DNA from: Balanoglossus misakiensis
Lineage: Eukaryota > Hemichordata
Assembly (NCBI GenBank): GCA_040954595.2
Contig: CM082579.2
Location: forward strand, 12,276,001-12,340,000
DNA: 64,000 nt
Direction of reading: 5' to 3'
The notes beneath the pieces were generated by a model. That model saw nothing but the letters and a program-made list of their open reading frames with translations, had not been told where the DNA came from and did no database searches. The translations under genes were made by a program, and so were the position numbers. Position 1 is the first letter of the stretch. Each line of letters starts with the position of its first letter. Positions 1 through 26,800 of this stretch are shown in pieces.

Positions 1-200
1 CTCTGTCTCTCCCTCTCTCTCACTAGCTCTCCCTCCCTCCCTCCCTCCCTCCCCTCCCTTTCTCTCTCTCCATCCCCCTTTCTCTCTCTCCCTCTCCCTC
101 GCTCTCTCTACTCTCTCCCCTCTCCCCCCTCTTTGTCTTCTCTCTCTCCCTCTCCCCCTCTCTCCCCTCCCCTTATCTCTCCCTTTCCCCCTCTCTCTAA
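1..200. repeat. CT-rich low-complexity tract
   Basis: The first 200 bases are almost pure pyrimidine (runs of TCTC, CCCT and CTCC). They end about 30 bp before the acceptor of the first visible exon of gene A, so the tract lies in the intron and adjoins its polypyrimidine stretch. Confidence 0.9.
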
Positions 201-233
201 AAGTAAGTCAATAAATAAATTAATATCTTTCAG

Positions 234-14491
<14,258 letters not shown>

Positions 14492-14814
14492 ACATTTGCA
14501 TATGAGGAACTTTTGATGTGTACAGGACGAAAGCTTTAGCATGTGACGAAAAAAGTTAAGGGATTGAGATTTTCTGTCAGGTTCCGAAAGTTCTAACCCT
14601 AAAGGTCTACGTTCTCTCGAAGCGAAAATCCTGACTCACCTTGGTAACATCCTTCAAAACTGGTGATTTTTCATTCTGTCCTGCTATTGACTTGTATTTA
14701 CCGTAATATCAGCCAAGTGTAACAACATAATTCTTCCGCACATACTAACGTGATTGTGGTTTAAATATGGAAAATAAGTTATGGTTTCAATTTTTCTTTT
14801 TCTTGAAAGGATAC

Positions 14815-16062
14815 TTTATTTGTGATTTTAGCTCACATAATCTTGAGCTAATGTCATACTGATTTCTGTCTATGATTCTGTGTGTGTCTGTCTGAAAACG
14901 ATTTTTCAAGAAAGGCTGAGCGGATTTGTTACGCTAGTTTAGTTTTTGAATGGCAAGATCTGTTCAGATTTTGGTGGTCGAGGCTTCCACATTATTGAAG
15001 TTATCAGTTTTTTTTTTTCTTTTACGTGGTTGTCTATGGGAATAGCATTGTCATACAGAGAATCACTGCACCCATTTTAAAAAACCATCTACAAATCCGC
15101 TCATGTGCATATTCAGCTACCTTTTCTAATTAGTGCTACATTCCTGAACTTATTGCACCAAAGTTGATGAAAGATCCTACACATATTGATCTGGCCGAGA
15201 TCTGACATTGTTATGAAACATATTTCATTTCATGACCAATTGGACTCATAAATCCACAGATCAGGCACTAAATGTGATGAATCTTGCCAAATATATTGTT
15301 TTCATATCTTTTAAACTGTATTTAGTCATACATTACTCTTTTTAACCAATATACTGCTCAATTGAATATTTTATGAACGTTTCTAATTAGTGATATAATT
15401 CTCAAATTTCAGCGACGACTTCGATGAAACATGCTACAAATGTTGATCTGACAAAGATCTGACTGTATTGTGATACATTTAGTAGTGTCATGTTAGTTAA
15501 CGCTTATTTGCATAATTGACTATTTTGTGCAGTCAGCCCTTTCAATCCAGGGTTCCTGCACTGAATTTAATTAACCTGGTCAGAAATAACTGTTTTACAT
15601 GAACTATGCTGTATTTTAAAACACTCTGCCAGTTTCTAACTCCAAATATGCATATTCAAATACTGTTCTTATTAGCGTTCTTTTTCTGAAATTACTGCAC
15701 ACGTGATGACAAACGTTTCAGTGATTGATCTGACTGTGATCTGACAGTGATGAGTCAGTAAGCAGCCGTGTTTATCAACTGCTAATTTGCAAATTTAATG
15801 AAATTGTTTCTTTAAAAATCAAGAGATACTGAGCTATATTTGATGAAACTCGCCAGGCGTCGTTTTCACACTTATTCATGGTGAAAGACTTTATTTAGAG
15901 ACACTGCACACTAACAGTGCACATTCATCATTAATAAATTAATAAACCGCAAATTTTCTAATAAATGATATATTACTTAGATTACTGCATGTACGTTAAT
16001 GAAACAAGGTACAGAGATCTGAATGTACTGGGAGACATTTGCCAGCGCCATGTATAGTAGGT
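14815..16062. repeat. Degenerate tandem repeat, about 260-290-bp period
   Basis: A core of the form TTGATCTGACNNNGATCTGA, followed by TGTNNTGAGACATTT, recurs near 15188, 15447, 15738 and 16012. A further isolated copy is near 24897. The units are diverged, with TGCATATTCAAATAC-like and AAATCAAGAGATACTG-like blocks between. They fill the spacer downstream of gene A. Confidence 0.65.
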
Positions 16063-16483
16063 ATTATATTATATCATGCTACCGTCCGCCATTCTGATTG
16101 GACGAGAGCTCAATCCAGCGATGCTAAAATACTCAATATAGCACTGCTGAAACGGGCCCCAGAACCAGCATGCGGCAGCAAAAAGTGCGGTTAAACCACA
16201 GTTGCGTGTATTTAAACCAAATAAATAAAATAAAAATACTGTTGAATTAACGGACGTTTTATTTTGTAACTGCTCTGTGGAAATATTTGTCACTTTGCCA
16301 CGTGCGATGCCAGTCTTTTCACTTTTTGTCGTCTGTTTCATGTTTAATGCTCGATCCCGGACCGCTCGTGTTTACATTCATTGTCGCCATTTTGGTTCAC
16401 GATCGTAATTTTTCTTTCTGACGCTGTTTCGTTAAGAAAATGACACTGATATGCCACAAAATCAATTGTTGATATAATATAAT
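16063..16483. mobile_element. Small element bounded by AT-rich inverted ends
   Basis: ATTATATTATATCA at 16063-16076 is matched by its exact reverse complement at 16470-16483. The 421-bp interior has no convincing coding region. It abuts the foldback at 16484-16625, so the two may form one composite MITE. Confidence 0.5.
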
Positions 16484-16625
16484 AGCAATAACCCCCGCCT
16501 CAGTCGGGTATACACTCGATTCGGGTACAATTCGCTCCATATAGCACTCGCCTGACGGCTCGTGCTATATGTCTCGAATTGTACCCACATCTTGCGTATA
16601 CCCGCCTGCGGCGGGGGTTATTGCT
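16484..16625. repeat. 142-bp foldback element
   Basis: AGCAATAACCCCCGCC at 16484-16499 is the exact complement of 16610-16625. The arms continue inward (GGGTATAC, GGTACAATTCG, ATATAGCACTCG) with a few mismatches to a centre near 16550. Confidence 0.85.
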
Positions 16626-16865
16626 TAAATGATTTAAATATTTAACAAAGTAGTGCAATAATAGCTTTGAACCGGCGGTTATTAAACAAGTTGTATGAAA
16701 CTTACTTGAGAAAACATTTTCATAAAGATATTAATGAAAAATAGACATCCGTTGTGATGAAAAAAGCTGAAATTGGTGATAACGTATTGCTTATATTTGC
16801 ACATTTTCAGTCTTTTTAAAACTGTACACACGCGAGCAAATTCAGTTCATATCTGCTTAAAGACA

Positions 16866-17472
16866 GCAGTCGCTTTCTTTAATCCAATGTTGCAAATTCA
16901 ATAAGTCGTCACCATGACTTATCAAAAAGCTCATATCATCAGCATACGCTGATAAGCGACAACGTTTCCCAATATTAGAAGTTCAAAGCCACTCATATTA
17001 CTCTGAGTACGAACTTTATGGAGGAAAGGCTCAATACAGATTGAGTACGACTGGCCCGACAAAGAGCACCCCTGCCGGATACCGCGATTAAAAGAGATTG
17101 GTGCAGTAAGCCCATTATTTAGCTTCAAAAGACTTTCAGTGCTAGAGTATAGGAGCTTTATATAACTAATAAGATTGGGGCCAAATCCAAAAGCCTGCAA
17201 AGTCTTAATCAAATAATTGTGATGGACCCGGTCAAAAGCCTTTTCCTGATCTAACGAAAAAACACCGATCATTAGCATATCGAACAACACCATGAATAAG
17301 ATTGATATTCTCAGAAATATGCCTGCCAGGGATACAGTAACGTTGATCTATATCAATAGTATCTGATAAAACAGTCCAAGGCGAATTTACAAGGCTTCCG
17401 GTAAAATGTTGTAGACCGAACATAAGACAGAAAAAGAGGCCAATTGTTAATAGTGTACTTTCACCCGTTTAA
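16866..17472 (-). mobile_element. Tx1/L1-like LINE, 3' fragment (RT core)
   Basis: The minus strand encodes LINE RT blocks in shifting frames: ISENINLIHGVVRYAN, SLDQEKAFDRVHHNYLIKTL, FNRGIRQGCSLSGQSYSICI and the catalytic YADD (LSAYADDMSFLI near 16920-16960). These match the Tx1/L1 group and are clearly different from the CR1/L2 copy at 8-10 kb. The 5' continuation lies beyond the palindromic insertion, at 19306-19880. Confidence 0.82.
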
Positions 17473-19305
17473 AGTGAACCGACACCTTCCTTGTAGAGAG
17501 ATTCTAATAAAATCTTTGTGAAAAACATGAGTGATTTGCGTCGTTTTTATTCACTTTCACTTATCGCGCAGCAGCGTAGCGTCGATCTCGATATGCAGTG
17601 TGACGTCACCAACTACGCACCAGTAGCAGACGCCACCGTGCGCACGCTAACGTACACAGACAGTTGACATGGCTGGCTCCCTCGCAAGTGGGAGCAAAAA
17701 CAGAGTTGGCAAAAACACGGTGAAAGGTTTTATAAGAGTTCCCGACCCTTCGGTGGACAGTCAAAATGCAAATCGACCTGAAAAATGGGTGTCAAACATT
17801 GGCATATTATTTCGGTGCTTATTGCTGAGACAGATGATACTTTTGCTTCGGAAATGTTCGTGTTCAACTAGGTCCTATATCGTGAAGCATATTGCAAAAA
17901 AAAAAAAAAAAAACTACACAGCAAAAATTGTCGAAACAGCCGGGGCTCCTGATTTCCTTTGATCACCATATGACGAAACCGAATTTTTGGCATTGTAAAT
18001 CAAAACTCTGATCGGAAGAAAGTAGTGTGGCGGAAATAGGCCTACTAGTGAACACTGTTTTTGTCGCGTACCCAAGCTGTGAATGCATCGCAAAACCATT
18101 TCCAAAGACAAAAACGACCACGCGATATGGAGTTTTCAAACGAAGATATCGTCGGATTTTTGTACGAACCCGAATACAGCAGCGATGAGATGGTAGGCGA
18201 CTCAAGTGAAACTGATTCCAATAGTACAGCGGCAAGTGTAGACAGCAAAGACGATCGAGAAGAGTGATCGGCTTCGTCTTTCGTCACGCTCATGCTCATG
18301 GTGTAGCTGCGCTGCGGTAAATGCGAAGTTATTTCTACTGTCAAGGAATGCCGGTGCTGCCATGAAATAGATGTCTTGACAAGGCAGTTAGATAAAGACT
18401 TGAATGACATATCACGAAGCCATGCGATAATTTTTGACATTTAGTCACCCATGTCATAATAGGGACCCTCGTGATTTCCCAAAAGAATAGAAAGTAAGCC
18501 TATTGTCACTCTCGCGAAAATGTCTACCACACGTGTCTACCATCCTTTACGTTGATCAACAGCTGTGAAAAGATGCGGCTTTGTTGATCAAAGGGAGGCA
18601 GAAACTCCGATTGTCATGTTTCGAGTACATCTGTGGTGCTTCCAGATGGTAGAGGTGGTCGTTTTTGTCTTTGGAAATGGTTTTGCGATGCATTAACAGC
18701 TTGGGTACGCGACAAAAACAGTGTTCACTAGTAGGCCTATTTCCGCCACACTACTTTCTTCCGATCAGAGTTTTGATTTACAGTGCCAAAAATACGTCCA
18801 TGGTCATATGGTGATCAAAGGAAATCAGGAGCCCCGGCTGTTTCGACAATTTTTGCTGTGTAGTTTTTTTTTTTTTTTTTTTGCAATATGCTTCACGATA
18901 TAGGGCCTAGTTGAACACGAACATTTCCGAAACAAAAATATCATCTGTCTCAGCAATAAGCACCGAAATAATATGCCAATGTTTGACACCCATTTTTCAG
19001 GTCGATTTGCATTTTGACTGTCCACCGAAGGGTCGGGAACTCTTATAAAACCTTTCACCGTGTTTTTGCCAACTCTGTTTTTGCTCCCACTTGCGAGGCA
19101 GCCAGCCATGTCAACTGTCTGTGTACGTTAGCGTGCGCACGGTGGCGTCTGCTACTGGTGCGTAGTTGGTGACGTCACACTGCATATCGAGATCGACGCT
19201 ACGCTGCTGCGCGATAAGTGAAAGTGAATAAAAACGACGCAAATCACTCATGTTTTTCACAAAGATTTTATTAGAATCTCTCTACAAGGAAGGTGTCGGT
19301 TCACT
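17473..19305. mobile_element. 1833-bp TTAA transposon with 650-bp inverted repeats
   Basis: The element begins AGTGAACCGACACC at 17473 and ends with the complement at 19305. It is flanked on both sides by TTAA (17469-17472 and 19306-19309). The arms 17473-18121 and 18655-19305 are near-identical reverse complements, which leaves a 533-bp unique centre. TTAA duplications are produced by piggyBac and Kolobok elements. The AG terminus does not look like piggyBac (CCC), so a Kolobok-like or other TTAA group is favoured. Both arms carry a GTGTGACGTCA site (near 17600 and 19170) and a short duplicated reading frame (MAGSLASGSKNRVGKNTVKG...) of unknown function. It disrupts the Tx1/L1-like LINE, whose two halves flank it in the correct order. 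The copy lacks a transposase and is presumably non-autonomous. Confidence 0.9.
18127..18429 (+). pseudogene. P2X7-ballast-like reading frame inside the TTAA element
   Basis: From the ATG at 18127 it reads MEFSNEDIVGFLYEPEYSSD, then an acidic Ser/Asp-rich linker to a TGA at 18265. Past that stop (and a second in-frame TAG) the same frame resumes with RCGKCEVISTVKECRCCHEI and ends FDI*. An overlapping frame supplies WCSC just before CGKC, so the ancestral order was probably WCxCGxC..EC.CC.EI. This cysteine pattern, and the YEPE motif ahead of an acidic linker, are what I know from P2X7-ballast-like proteins, a zinc-binding domain shared with the P2X7 receptor C-terminus and common in invertebrate multicopy genes. 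The stops and a 5-bp duplication near 18310 suggest the copy is degenerate. Confidence 0.65.
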
Positions 19306-19880
19306 TTAAGGGATTAGAGTTAAATAGCTCTTCTACAAGATAACGGAAGAGTACCATCCTGAACTGCAGCAGTGAATACATCGAAATAGTCTTTGCCAAG
19401 AATGGACCTTTTTTATAAAACTCTGCCGGGAGACCAACAATACCCGGGAAGCGTCAGCGATTGCGTAACTTCCTCAAAAGAATGAGGCAATTCGGCAAAT
19501 CTTTTAAAAAGTAACTCCTGAGCTTCAATCGAAACAGCATCTGGAGAGTAAAGCTCAGAGAAGAAATCTCTCGCTAATTGATTCGAGGTGGATTTTTTGT
19601 GAGTTAACCATTCATCATGAAATTATTCACACCTTTGTGGCGTTCCAGATCATAAAAGAATGACGTAGAACTGTCACTTTCATTCAGCTGTTTGAACCTT
19701 GACCTAACAACAGCGCCTTGCACCTGCGAATGAATAATCTTGTCCAATAGATTTCTCTTTTCAACAAAAGTGGCAAACGCTTCACAACCTCTCCCGTGAG
19801 TGATTTCAATTTTTGTATTTCACGTAATTCACACTCCAGGTCGCGTTTCAGGTTTAATATCCCCCTTTTTTTCTTTCAGT
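19306..19880 (-). mobile_element. Tx1/L1-like LINE, 5' fragment beyond the insertion
   Basis: The minus strand encodes VVRSRFKQLNESDSSTSFFY, LARDFFSELYSPD, GLPAEFYKK and LPLSCRRAI, the linker and entry of a Tx1/L1-type RT. Read on the minus strand it leads directly into the fragment at 16866-17472 once the TTAA element is discounted. Frameshifts and a stop just after CRRAI show it is a dead copy. Confidence 0.8.
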
Positions 19881-20761
19881 ACAATACTGCTGAGTCAGAA
19901 ATTTAATTTATTGTTTCCCTATGTCCCATCACACCTGAATGGAACTATAGAGTGTTTAACATAGTTTTCAGTTCACCCCTTATCAGCAATGATTTCGCAC
20001 TAATCTTCGTCAGATAACAATTCAGTTTTTAAACACCATACTGCACTACGCGGTTTAAAAGTGGATTGAGAAACGCCCATGTTGACGACTTCGTGATTAG
20101 ACTTGAAACCAGTACTTAGTAACAATAGAAACAGGCTGAAATTTACTGCACAGATGTTTTGATTGTAAAAGCGATCAAGTCTTGCCGCACTACTCTGTCT
20201 TTTCCAGGTAAATGTCACACACCTAACTTTGGAAGCGTGAGAACCTCAACACGCCATGCATAGATGTAACTACATTTCCAAGGCGTGAACTCGCCCGCAT
20301 GGGTTGGCCTTTCTGAATATCGGCGTTGAATCTACACTCTACACGTGTTCCCGTCCCTCTTCATCATTCATCATCAACCGATATTCCGACCAGACCCAGA
20401 CGAGCGTGGTCTACTCTTTGTTGGGAGACATGACATAAAGTTCAGACTGCCCTGACCGTGAATATGTCGGAAGGAGAAGAAGAAGAAATCTACTATAAAA
20501 CCAATAGGGGCCTCGCCCTTTTGGAGGCCTGGGCCCTTAAAAATAATGCAAACTTTGGCAATTATTAAGGCTTTAACTTTGATCTGTGCTTGTTTTGATA
20601 GCATTGATATCCCAACGCAATATAAAGTAGGTTATCGGGTTGATCATTAACTGGGCATACTTGGCGCTCCCGCATATAGTCCAGTGATCGTTGGATTTAC
20701 ATTCATAGTACTCCAGTCGACAATCTTTTACCTATACATTGAACACTTCTCGTCGAAGAAC
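19881..20761. other. Spacer upstream of gene B
   Basis: No domain, long ORF or strong repeat was seen. A TATA-like motif at 20621 is listed separately. The region must contain the gene B promoter and 5' UTR if the ATG at 20762 is correct. Confidence 0.5.
20621..20627 (+). promoter_or_regulatory. TATA-like box upstream of gene B
   Basis: TATAAAG lies 135 bp before the proposed gene B ATG. No other core promoter element can be assigned by eye, and such motifs are frequent in AT-rich DNA. Confidence 0.25.
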
Positions 20762-20845
20762 ATGGGAAACAAAGGGAGCAAAAAGGTGGAGACCAAAACG
20801 GTGGAGACCAAAAAGGTGGAGACCAAAAAGGTGGAGACCAAAAAG
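20762..20845 (+). CDS. Gene B exon 1: MGNKGS start and VETKK repeats
   Basis: The ATG is preceded by AAGAAC, a fair Kozak context, and the donor is GTAACG at 20846. It encodes 28 residues: a basic MGNKGSKK start with the MGxxxS myristoylation pattern, then four copies of a V-E-T-K-x unit encoded by a 15-bp tandem repeat (GTGGAGACCAAAAAG). The exon is phase 0, and copy number could vary between alleles. Confidence 0.7.
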
Positions 20846-23800
20846 GTAACGTGTAAGCTAGTATCTCTATTTCATAAATAATTCGTTTATATCAGTGGAT
20901 TTGTCTTTTTATGCTATTACATTGCTCTGGTCGGGCCGTGTCAACATTCGCGTTTTACTCGTCAGTGACAGGGCAATTACATCACTGGTACCTTCCTCAG
21001 CTGAACGAAAAAAATATTGCCGATTAATATACAGCTATCATAATTTCTATGTCAATTGATTCGAAAAGCGCGTGTTACTTTTCCAAACATTCTGCTCAAT
21101 TTATCAACTTTTATTTCTTGTCATACGCCTTTCCCACCATTAAATTACCTGGTCTTAGGCTATACAGTCAACTTTGAACATGTTCCGTTACAACAAACTT
21201 TTAACAGTATAAATCAATGCGTGTATTGTTGACAACAGAAGTTAAATTCTGATTTAAACATGCCATAAGACCTACATAGACCGACACAGGTTCATAATCC
21301 CCCTAATCCCCTAAATGACAGAAAAAATTGCAATTTCCCAGATTAAAACAACAGTGGCATAGATGTGAACGTCTTAGTCAACACATGAAGGAAATTGTTC
21401 AGAAAGATGTGGTGTGTTGAGTTTGAGTGCAAAACCTAGGCACGACACCCTTCTGTATTATCATGATAATCACACGCCACAAGTAGAGTTTGTGCTGAGT
21501 TTATTTCCCATGAGTTCAATGGTCAACGATAAGAATACTGACTGCACACAGCTACATGTAAATGGGTTACATTTTGATATTCAATGTTTGAGTTTAATCC
21601 GAAAATGTTGCGCGACTTCATTGGCTAAGCCCTTTACTATCGTACATGACTCATATTACACATGAAGTCTTGAAAAATATGACTCAAGACTTGAAAATTT
21701 AGCATAAAATAGAGGTCCTGGTACACTTGTTACAATTATGTTTCGACGTCATCTGACCCCTGTATACCTGTGGTATGAGGCATCAATTTGCACAGTACTA
21801 TCTTGAAATTGTAACGGAATTTTAGCAGAGGAACAGAATGGATTGAGAAAGGATTGGTCTTGTCAACACCATAGTTATGTTCTGACTACATATCATCAGT
21901 GGTAATACAATGAATGAGAATATATCAGTGTTGCTTTATTTCTTGATCTACATAAGGCTTTTGTCTTTGTAGATAGAGTTTGTTTACTTTACAAATAATT
22001 GATGAATGGTATTATATGGTAAAATTGATTCCTCCATAAAAGCGGTTTATAGCAATACAAACGCACCGGTAAGTCCCAAGTGTAATCTATCAGCTACATT
22101 TCATACAACTACAGTTTTTAGACAAGGAGAAAAGAATCACTAACTCTATTTTCTTTTTTTAGTTCATGCACGAAGCGGTAAACTTATAGTTTAGGTCGGT
22201 GTTAGGCTATTCCTAGTTCATCAGCAATTTCAGCGTCGTTTGGGAAGTGATCATTGTGCAATTGGGCAATAAAGTTCTACAAAACAAATCGATTTGGTCA
22301 CAATTCACTTTTTGGAAATTTCTCTGGGGTACTCAGAATAAATCGGAGTCCGAAGTCAACATGGGGAGCATGTGTCGTCTCACACTTTCATGCTAAACGT
22401 AGGGCTGTACCATTATTTACAGAAACGAATGGATTAAACTACTACATTTGTATTTATTTACTCTCACACAGTTTAGACTGCCATTTCCTGCCATTTTGAA
22501 GTCACCTGACAAAGATTCCATTCTTACAACCTTTGAACCTTATTCTACCATATATGGAATAAATCATTAAATCACTCATTCCCTAAATAGAAACTATGGG
22601 ATTTTATGGAATCAGTGCCTGTGTGAACGTGTGTCCATCCACATCAAAAACTTGGAAACCGCTCATGTTATCACGTTGATATTTGGTATGCAGTTGCAAA
22701 CTGGCTGTAGATGGGAGTTTGTTCAAATTAGCTGGGATAACGTGAAATTGGTCAAAACTCAGAATATCAACAACTGCTGGGCAAATTGCTTTGTAAATTA
22801 AATTGGTATACATGTACAGATAAGTTTGTTTATTTCTCAAAAAACAGAGTCACAGCCCATCATTTCCATAAGCGTACAAAATCAAAGAAAGAAACATATA
22901 GACACGTGACAATGAAAAATTATTAAGTTTTATTTGCAAGTCAGACACAGGAAAAGCCATTGCTCTGATATTAGAGCTTCATCCCTTCTCAACATTGCTT
23001 TATGAATGAAAACAGATAAATTAAATAAAGTAGCAGGGTTCTTTGGCGAAAGCAGTGAAATGAGTTTTTCAGTTGTCGAGTGGACATTTACATATGCTGG
23101 CAACAACTTTCAAGTTCAATATACATCGGACAGAACATTAAGACATGTATTTCATTCTCCTGTATAATAGATTACGTTTCTCACAAAAGTAACAAGTTCT
23201 TCGTCTTTGGTCTGTGTGGGCATGTCTTCCGGTTTCAATAACGAGGCGATGGTTTGAGCAGCGAAATTTTGACAGAGAAAATTTATAGTTCAGTACTTGG
23301 CCATGCTGTATGTAGCACTCTGGTTCAAGTTGCGACTTGAAGAAAGAATAAAATCTAATTCGCGGGGATTAACTAACTACAACATGCCACTCTTGCCTAT
23401 AATAGTATTTTAGTCTTTGATAAAAGACAGATAAAAACAAACTGTGATTTCCCACTTGCTGTTCCAGCCACACCTCCCCAAAAGCATATCTCATGAGAAT
23501 GCCTTTTATTTTGTAACCCAATTAACTTTGCTTGATTCATCCAAGTTTTCAACATTTTGTAACATGCCTTCGGAAAACGAGAATCACTCATTTCTGTAAA
23601 TTTAAGCCAGTAAGAAATGCATTGTTTCATGTATGTACAGCCTAATGGGAATCTCCCACGTTCACCCAAAATGGCTTCATTATTCACACCACTCCCAAGA
23701 CCAAGTAAAAATCTACATAACTGAAAATGAATAGCGTCGATAACAGGAGAGTATATGTATGTACATGTACCTCATGACAACCTCGCTGATTATATTTCAA

Positions 23801-26800
23801 CAAATGTTTTTGCACAGATTCATTTTTATAATTGAAAGAACTGAATGGGCTTGGCTCCATATTAATGAAGTAAATATTACATGTTAGATCATGTGTGATT
23901 ATCTTATGACCTGTGTGTTTCCTGTAAAATTTCTCCTCATTTGCATGTTTCATAAATTATTGTCATTAGTGCAGTCTATGATAGTCCCCCCCCCCCCCCT
24001 TCACACATGCAGGTGTTGACGTGGCTGTTATGGACGTTTTGGCTGATAATGTCTATGTTGGCAATGCCTATTAATATTCACTCTCTGCAAATTTACCTTC
24101 ACACTGAAAGTGACAAACTAGAGATTGGCTATTGCCTTAGTTACAAACATCAGTAGAGTCAAGGTGATCAGTACTGGCACTCAATATCAGATTATTGTTT
24201 GTGGTCTGACAGTACTACGAGAAAATTAAGCACTGTCATGTCATGATCATTTAAAGACTCTATATTTTTCCATTTTTATTAAACTAAAAGGAACCAGTAA
24301 ACACAACGCAGAAAACAATCGACGAAAAAAAGCAGCAAATGAAAAAGCTCTTCGATGTAACATTTCAAGAAGAAAATAAGAAATTGCAACGCTTAAGGGC
24401 AGAGAAACTCAAGGAAATTCAAAAGGTAGGGTATATAAATTCTTGATAAGTTTTTTCACTTTAGTATGTCATATTTTAACAACTTGTGTGATAGAAACAC
24501 ATGGCGCGATTATGCAGCAGAGTACTAGTATTTGCACGAGTGCTGGTACTGTGTTCTGCGGCCCTTCCTCACCCTCGAAATCACTCATGTCAGGGTAGCA
24601 AACTAAACCACCAGCACAAATGCAAATATCCCTGGTAAATTGAGTTTGTAAGATCTAGCTGTGAGGTTTTGGGGCTCATGTGCCACACATATGAGTTAAT
24701 ACCATACCAATTCTGTCTGTTCGTCTGTCCATCCCTCAGTGTTCCTGTTTGTTAGCCCAATATCTCCAAACCGCCTTAATGGATTCAAGTTAAATTTGGT
24801 ACACAGGTTCAAGTTTGGAATGGCAATATAGTAATTATAATGGGGGCATCTATATTTACGTATAGTTAACAGGGGTTACGATGAAACTGACTTAAAATAT
24901 TGATCTGACAGATATCTGACTGTGTTATGAGACATTTATATGTGTCATGTAAATGAATCCACTAGAAGATGAGGGTTACTTATATGTGGGTCAAACCAGA
25001 TATACATGTATGTTCTTTCAAATATTGTTTCTGTGATTGGTTGAAAGTTCAAGGCATGTTCATCAATGCTATATTGCAACCCTCTGTCATTCCATTTTCT
25101 TTCTGGATGGTGTGGGGTGGTGTGGGACTTGGTAAATGTTGTCATTCTGCACAACGCCTTCATGAGTCTATTGTAAATGTTTCAGCCCTAGTCCGAACTT
25201 AAGCGCAGGGGTAATCCATAATGGCATATGAAATTATTCAAAAGTAGTTTGGCCACTGTAGAGGCTTTCTGATTTGTGGTTGGTGTATCTAAAGAAATGG
25301 TCTGTAAAAACTAGTACATTTTTCTACACCACCCTTGGATGGCTCCAGTGTTATAGGAAGGCTACACACAAAATCCATATGCTCAGAAGTTCTGAAATTA
25401 TCTTGTGATGGAGGGTCCATTCAGCTGTTTTCTGCAGACAACATAGCTCACATGTGTCACTCCATGTTTTTACCTAAAGATATATTCGAGAACAATAGAA
25501 TCATGAACAAATGATCTCAAGTGTTTTTTCACATCCTTGGTTACCCATTTGGTGATTAGTATTAACACATCTTTCCGCTAGATGCTCGTTGAATGTTCTT
25601 GATAATGATATCAATTTTTTTCAGCACTGTTAAGAAGTGTTAGTCTCCAAGACATGGCATCATCAACCTCTGAAATGTAGCAGGGGCATTCAGCAGACCA
25701 AATGCATTCTGTTTGTGTCAAATAATCCAATTAGGGAAGTAAATGATGTCTTGGCTTTGTTACTTTCTTCCTCTTCCACCTGCCAGTCGCCAGCAGTCAA
25801 ATCTGAGGTGTGGAAATATTTGGCACCTCCCAATGCCTCATGGGCATCAATAATGCACGGGGATACAGCGCATGTTTAATTGCCGACAATCTATGCAGAT
25901 ACTGAGACTACCATCTCACTGTTGAACTACAACAACAGAGCAGTTAGGGCTCTTTCTTAGCCTTATTACACCAGATGCTTCCATGTGTTTCCTGGCTTCC
26001 TGCTACTGTATGCGATGTGTAGGTTGATTGAATGGTCGGTTGTCAATCAGTGGTCTGTCCATAGTTGAGTACATTTTAGAAAAAAAACACATCAGTATTC
26101 TTCGATACATTTGAAAGTTCTTGCAAATTTTCGTGACGTGACTCTCCACTGCAACATTAGACATGTGTGATAGGGGAAAAACAACAGTTCATCCCTTAGG
26201 AGCATTTTGACTCTTACTCTGGTTTAGGGCCTGGTCAGAATTAACAGGGGGGGGGGGGGCTAGTGCGATTCGAAATCTGAATGCATGAAGAACACTGACC
26301 ATCCACTGATTTCTTGCACAAAAAATGCTGACCCTCCCCCTTCTCCAGGAACAAAATCAAGTGACTCTCCCCACAGTACGTGAAATATCCCATGATTCAT
26401 TCTGATTTGTACAATCAGAGATTACTCAGTCAAACCAGGCAAAGTTCACATGTGTAGAGAAAATTGTAGACCACTAAACAGCGCTCCTATGAAAAGAATT
26501 TGAAACTGATGTATTCCCTCATCAGTGGGTATTCTGTGTTAGCAGACATTGTAAACCGAAAATTGAAGGGGGTGGGTTTGGGAGGGGGTGTCCCCCTGCC
26601 AAGTTAGAAAATTTTATAAAATACAGAGCTCAAAGGTGCATTTTAATGAACCAAAAAGCAAATTAACTCAACTACCTGTATGTTGGGAAGGGAAAATTTA
26701 ACCTTCGCCGCTCAAAGTTAGCATGGGGGGGGGGGGGGGGGGGCAAGTCCCCTGACCTGGGACGTTAGATAAACCAGTCAATGATTGAAAGGTGTTGATG

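Noticed and set aside
18045-18440. 131-codon minus-strand ORF in the TTAA element
   Set aside because: It is the antisense shadow of the ballast-like frame, whose Cys pattern is on the plus strand.
17473-19305. piggyBac assignment
   Set aside because: TTAA fits, but the terminus is AGTG rather than CCC and no transposase is present; left as a TTAA element, Kolobok-like at most.
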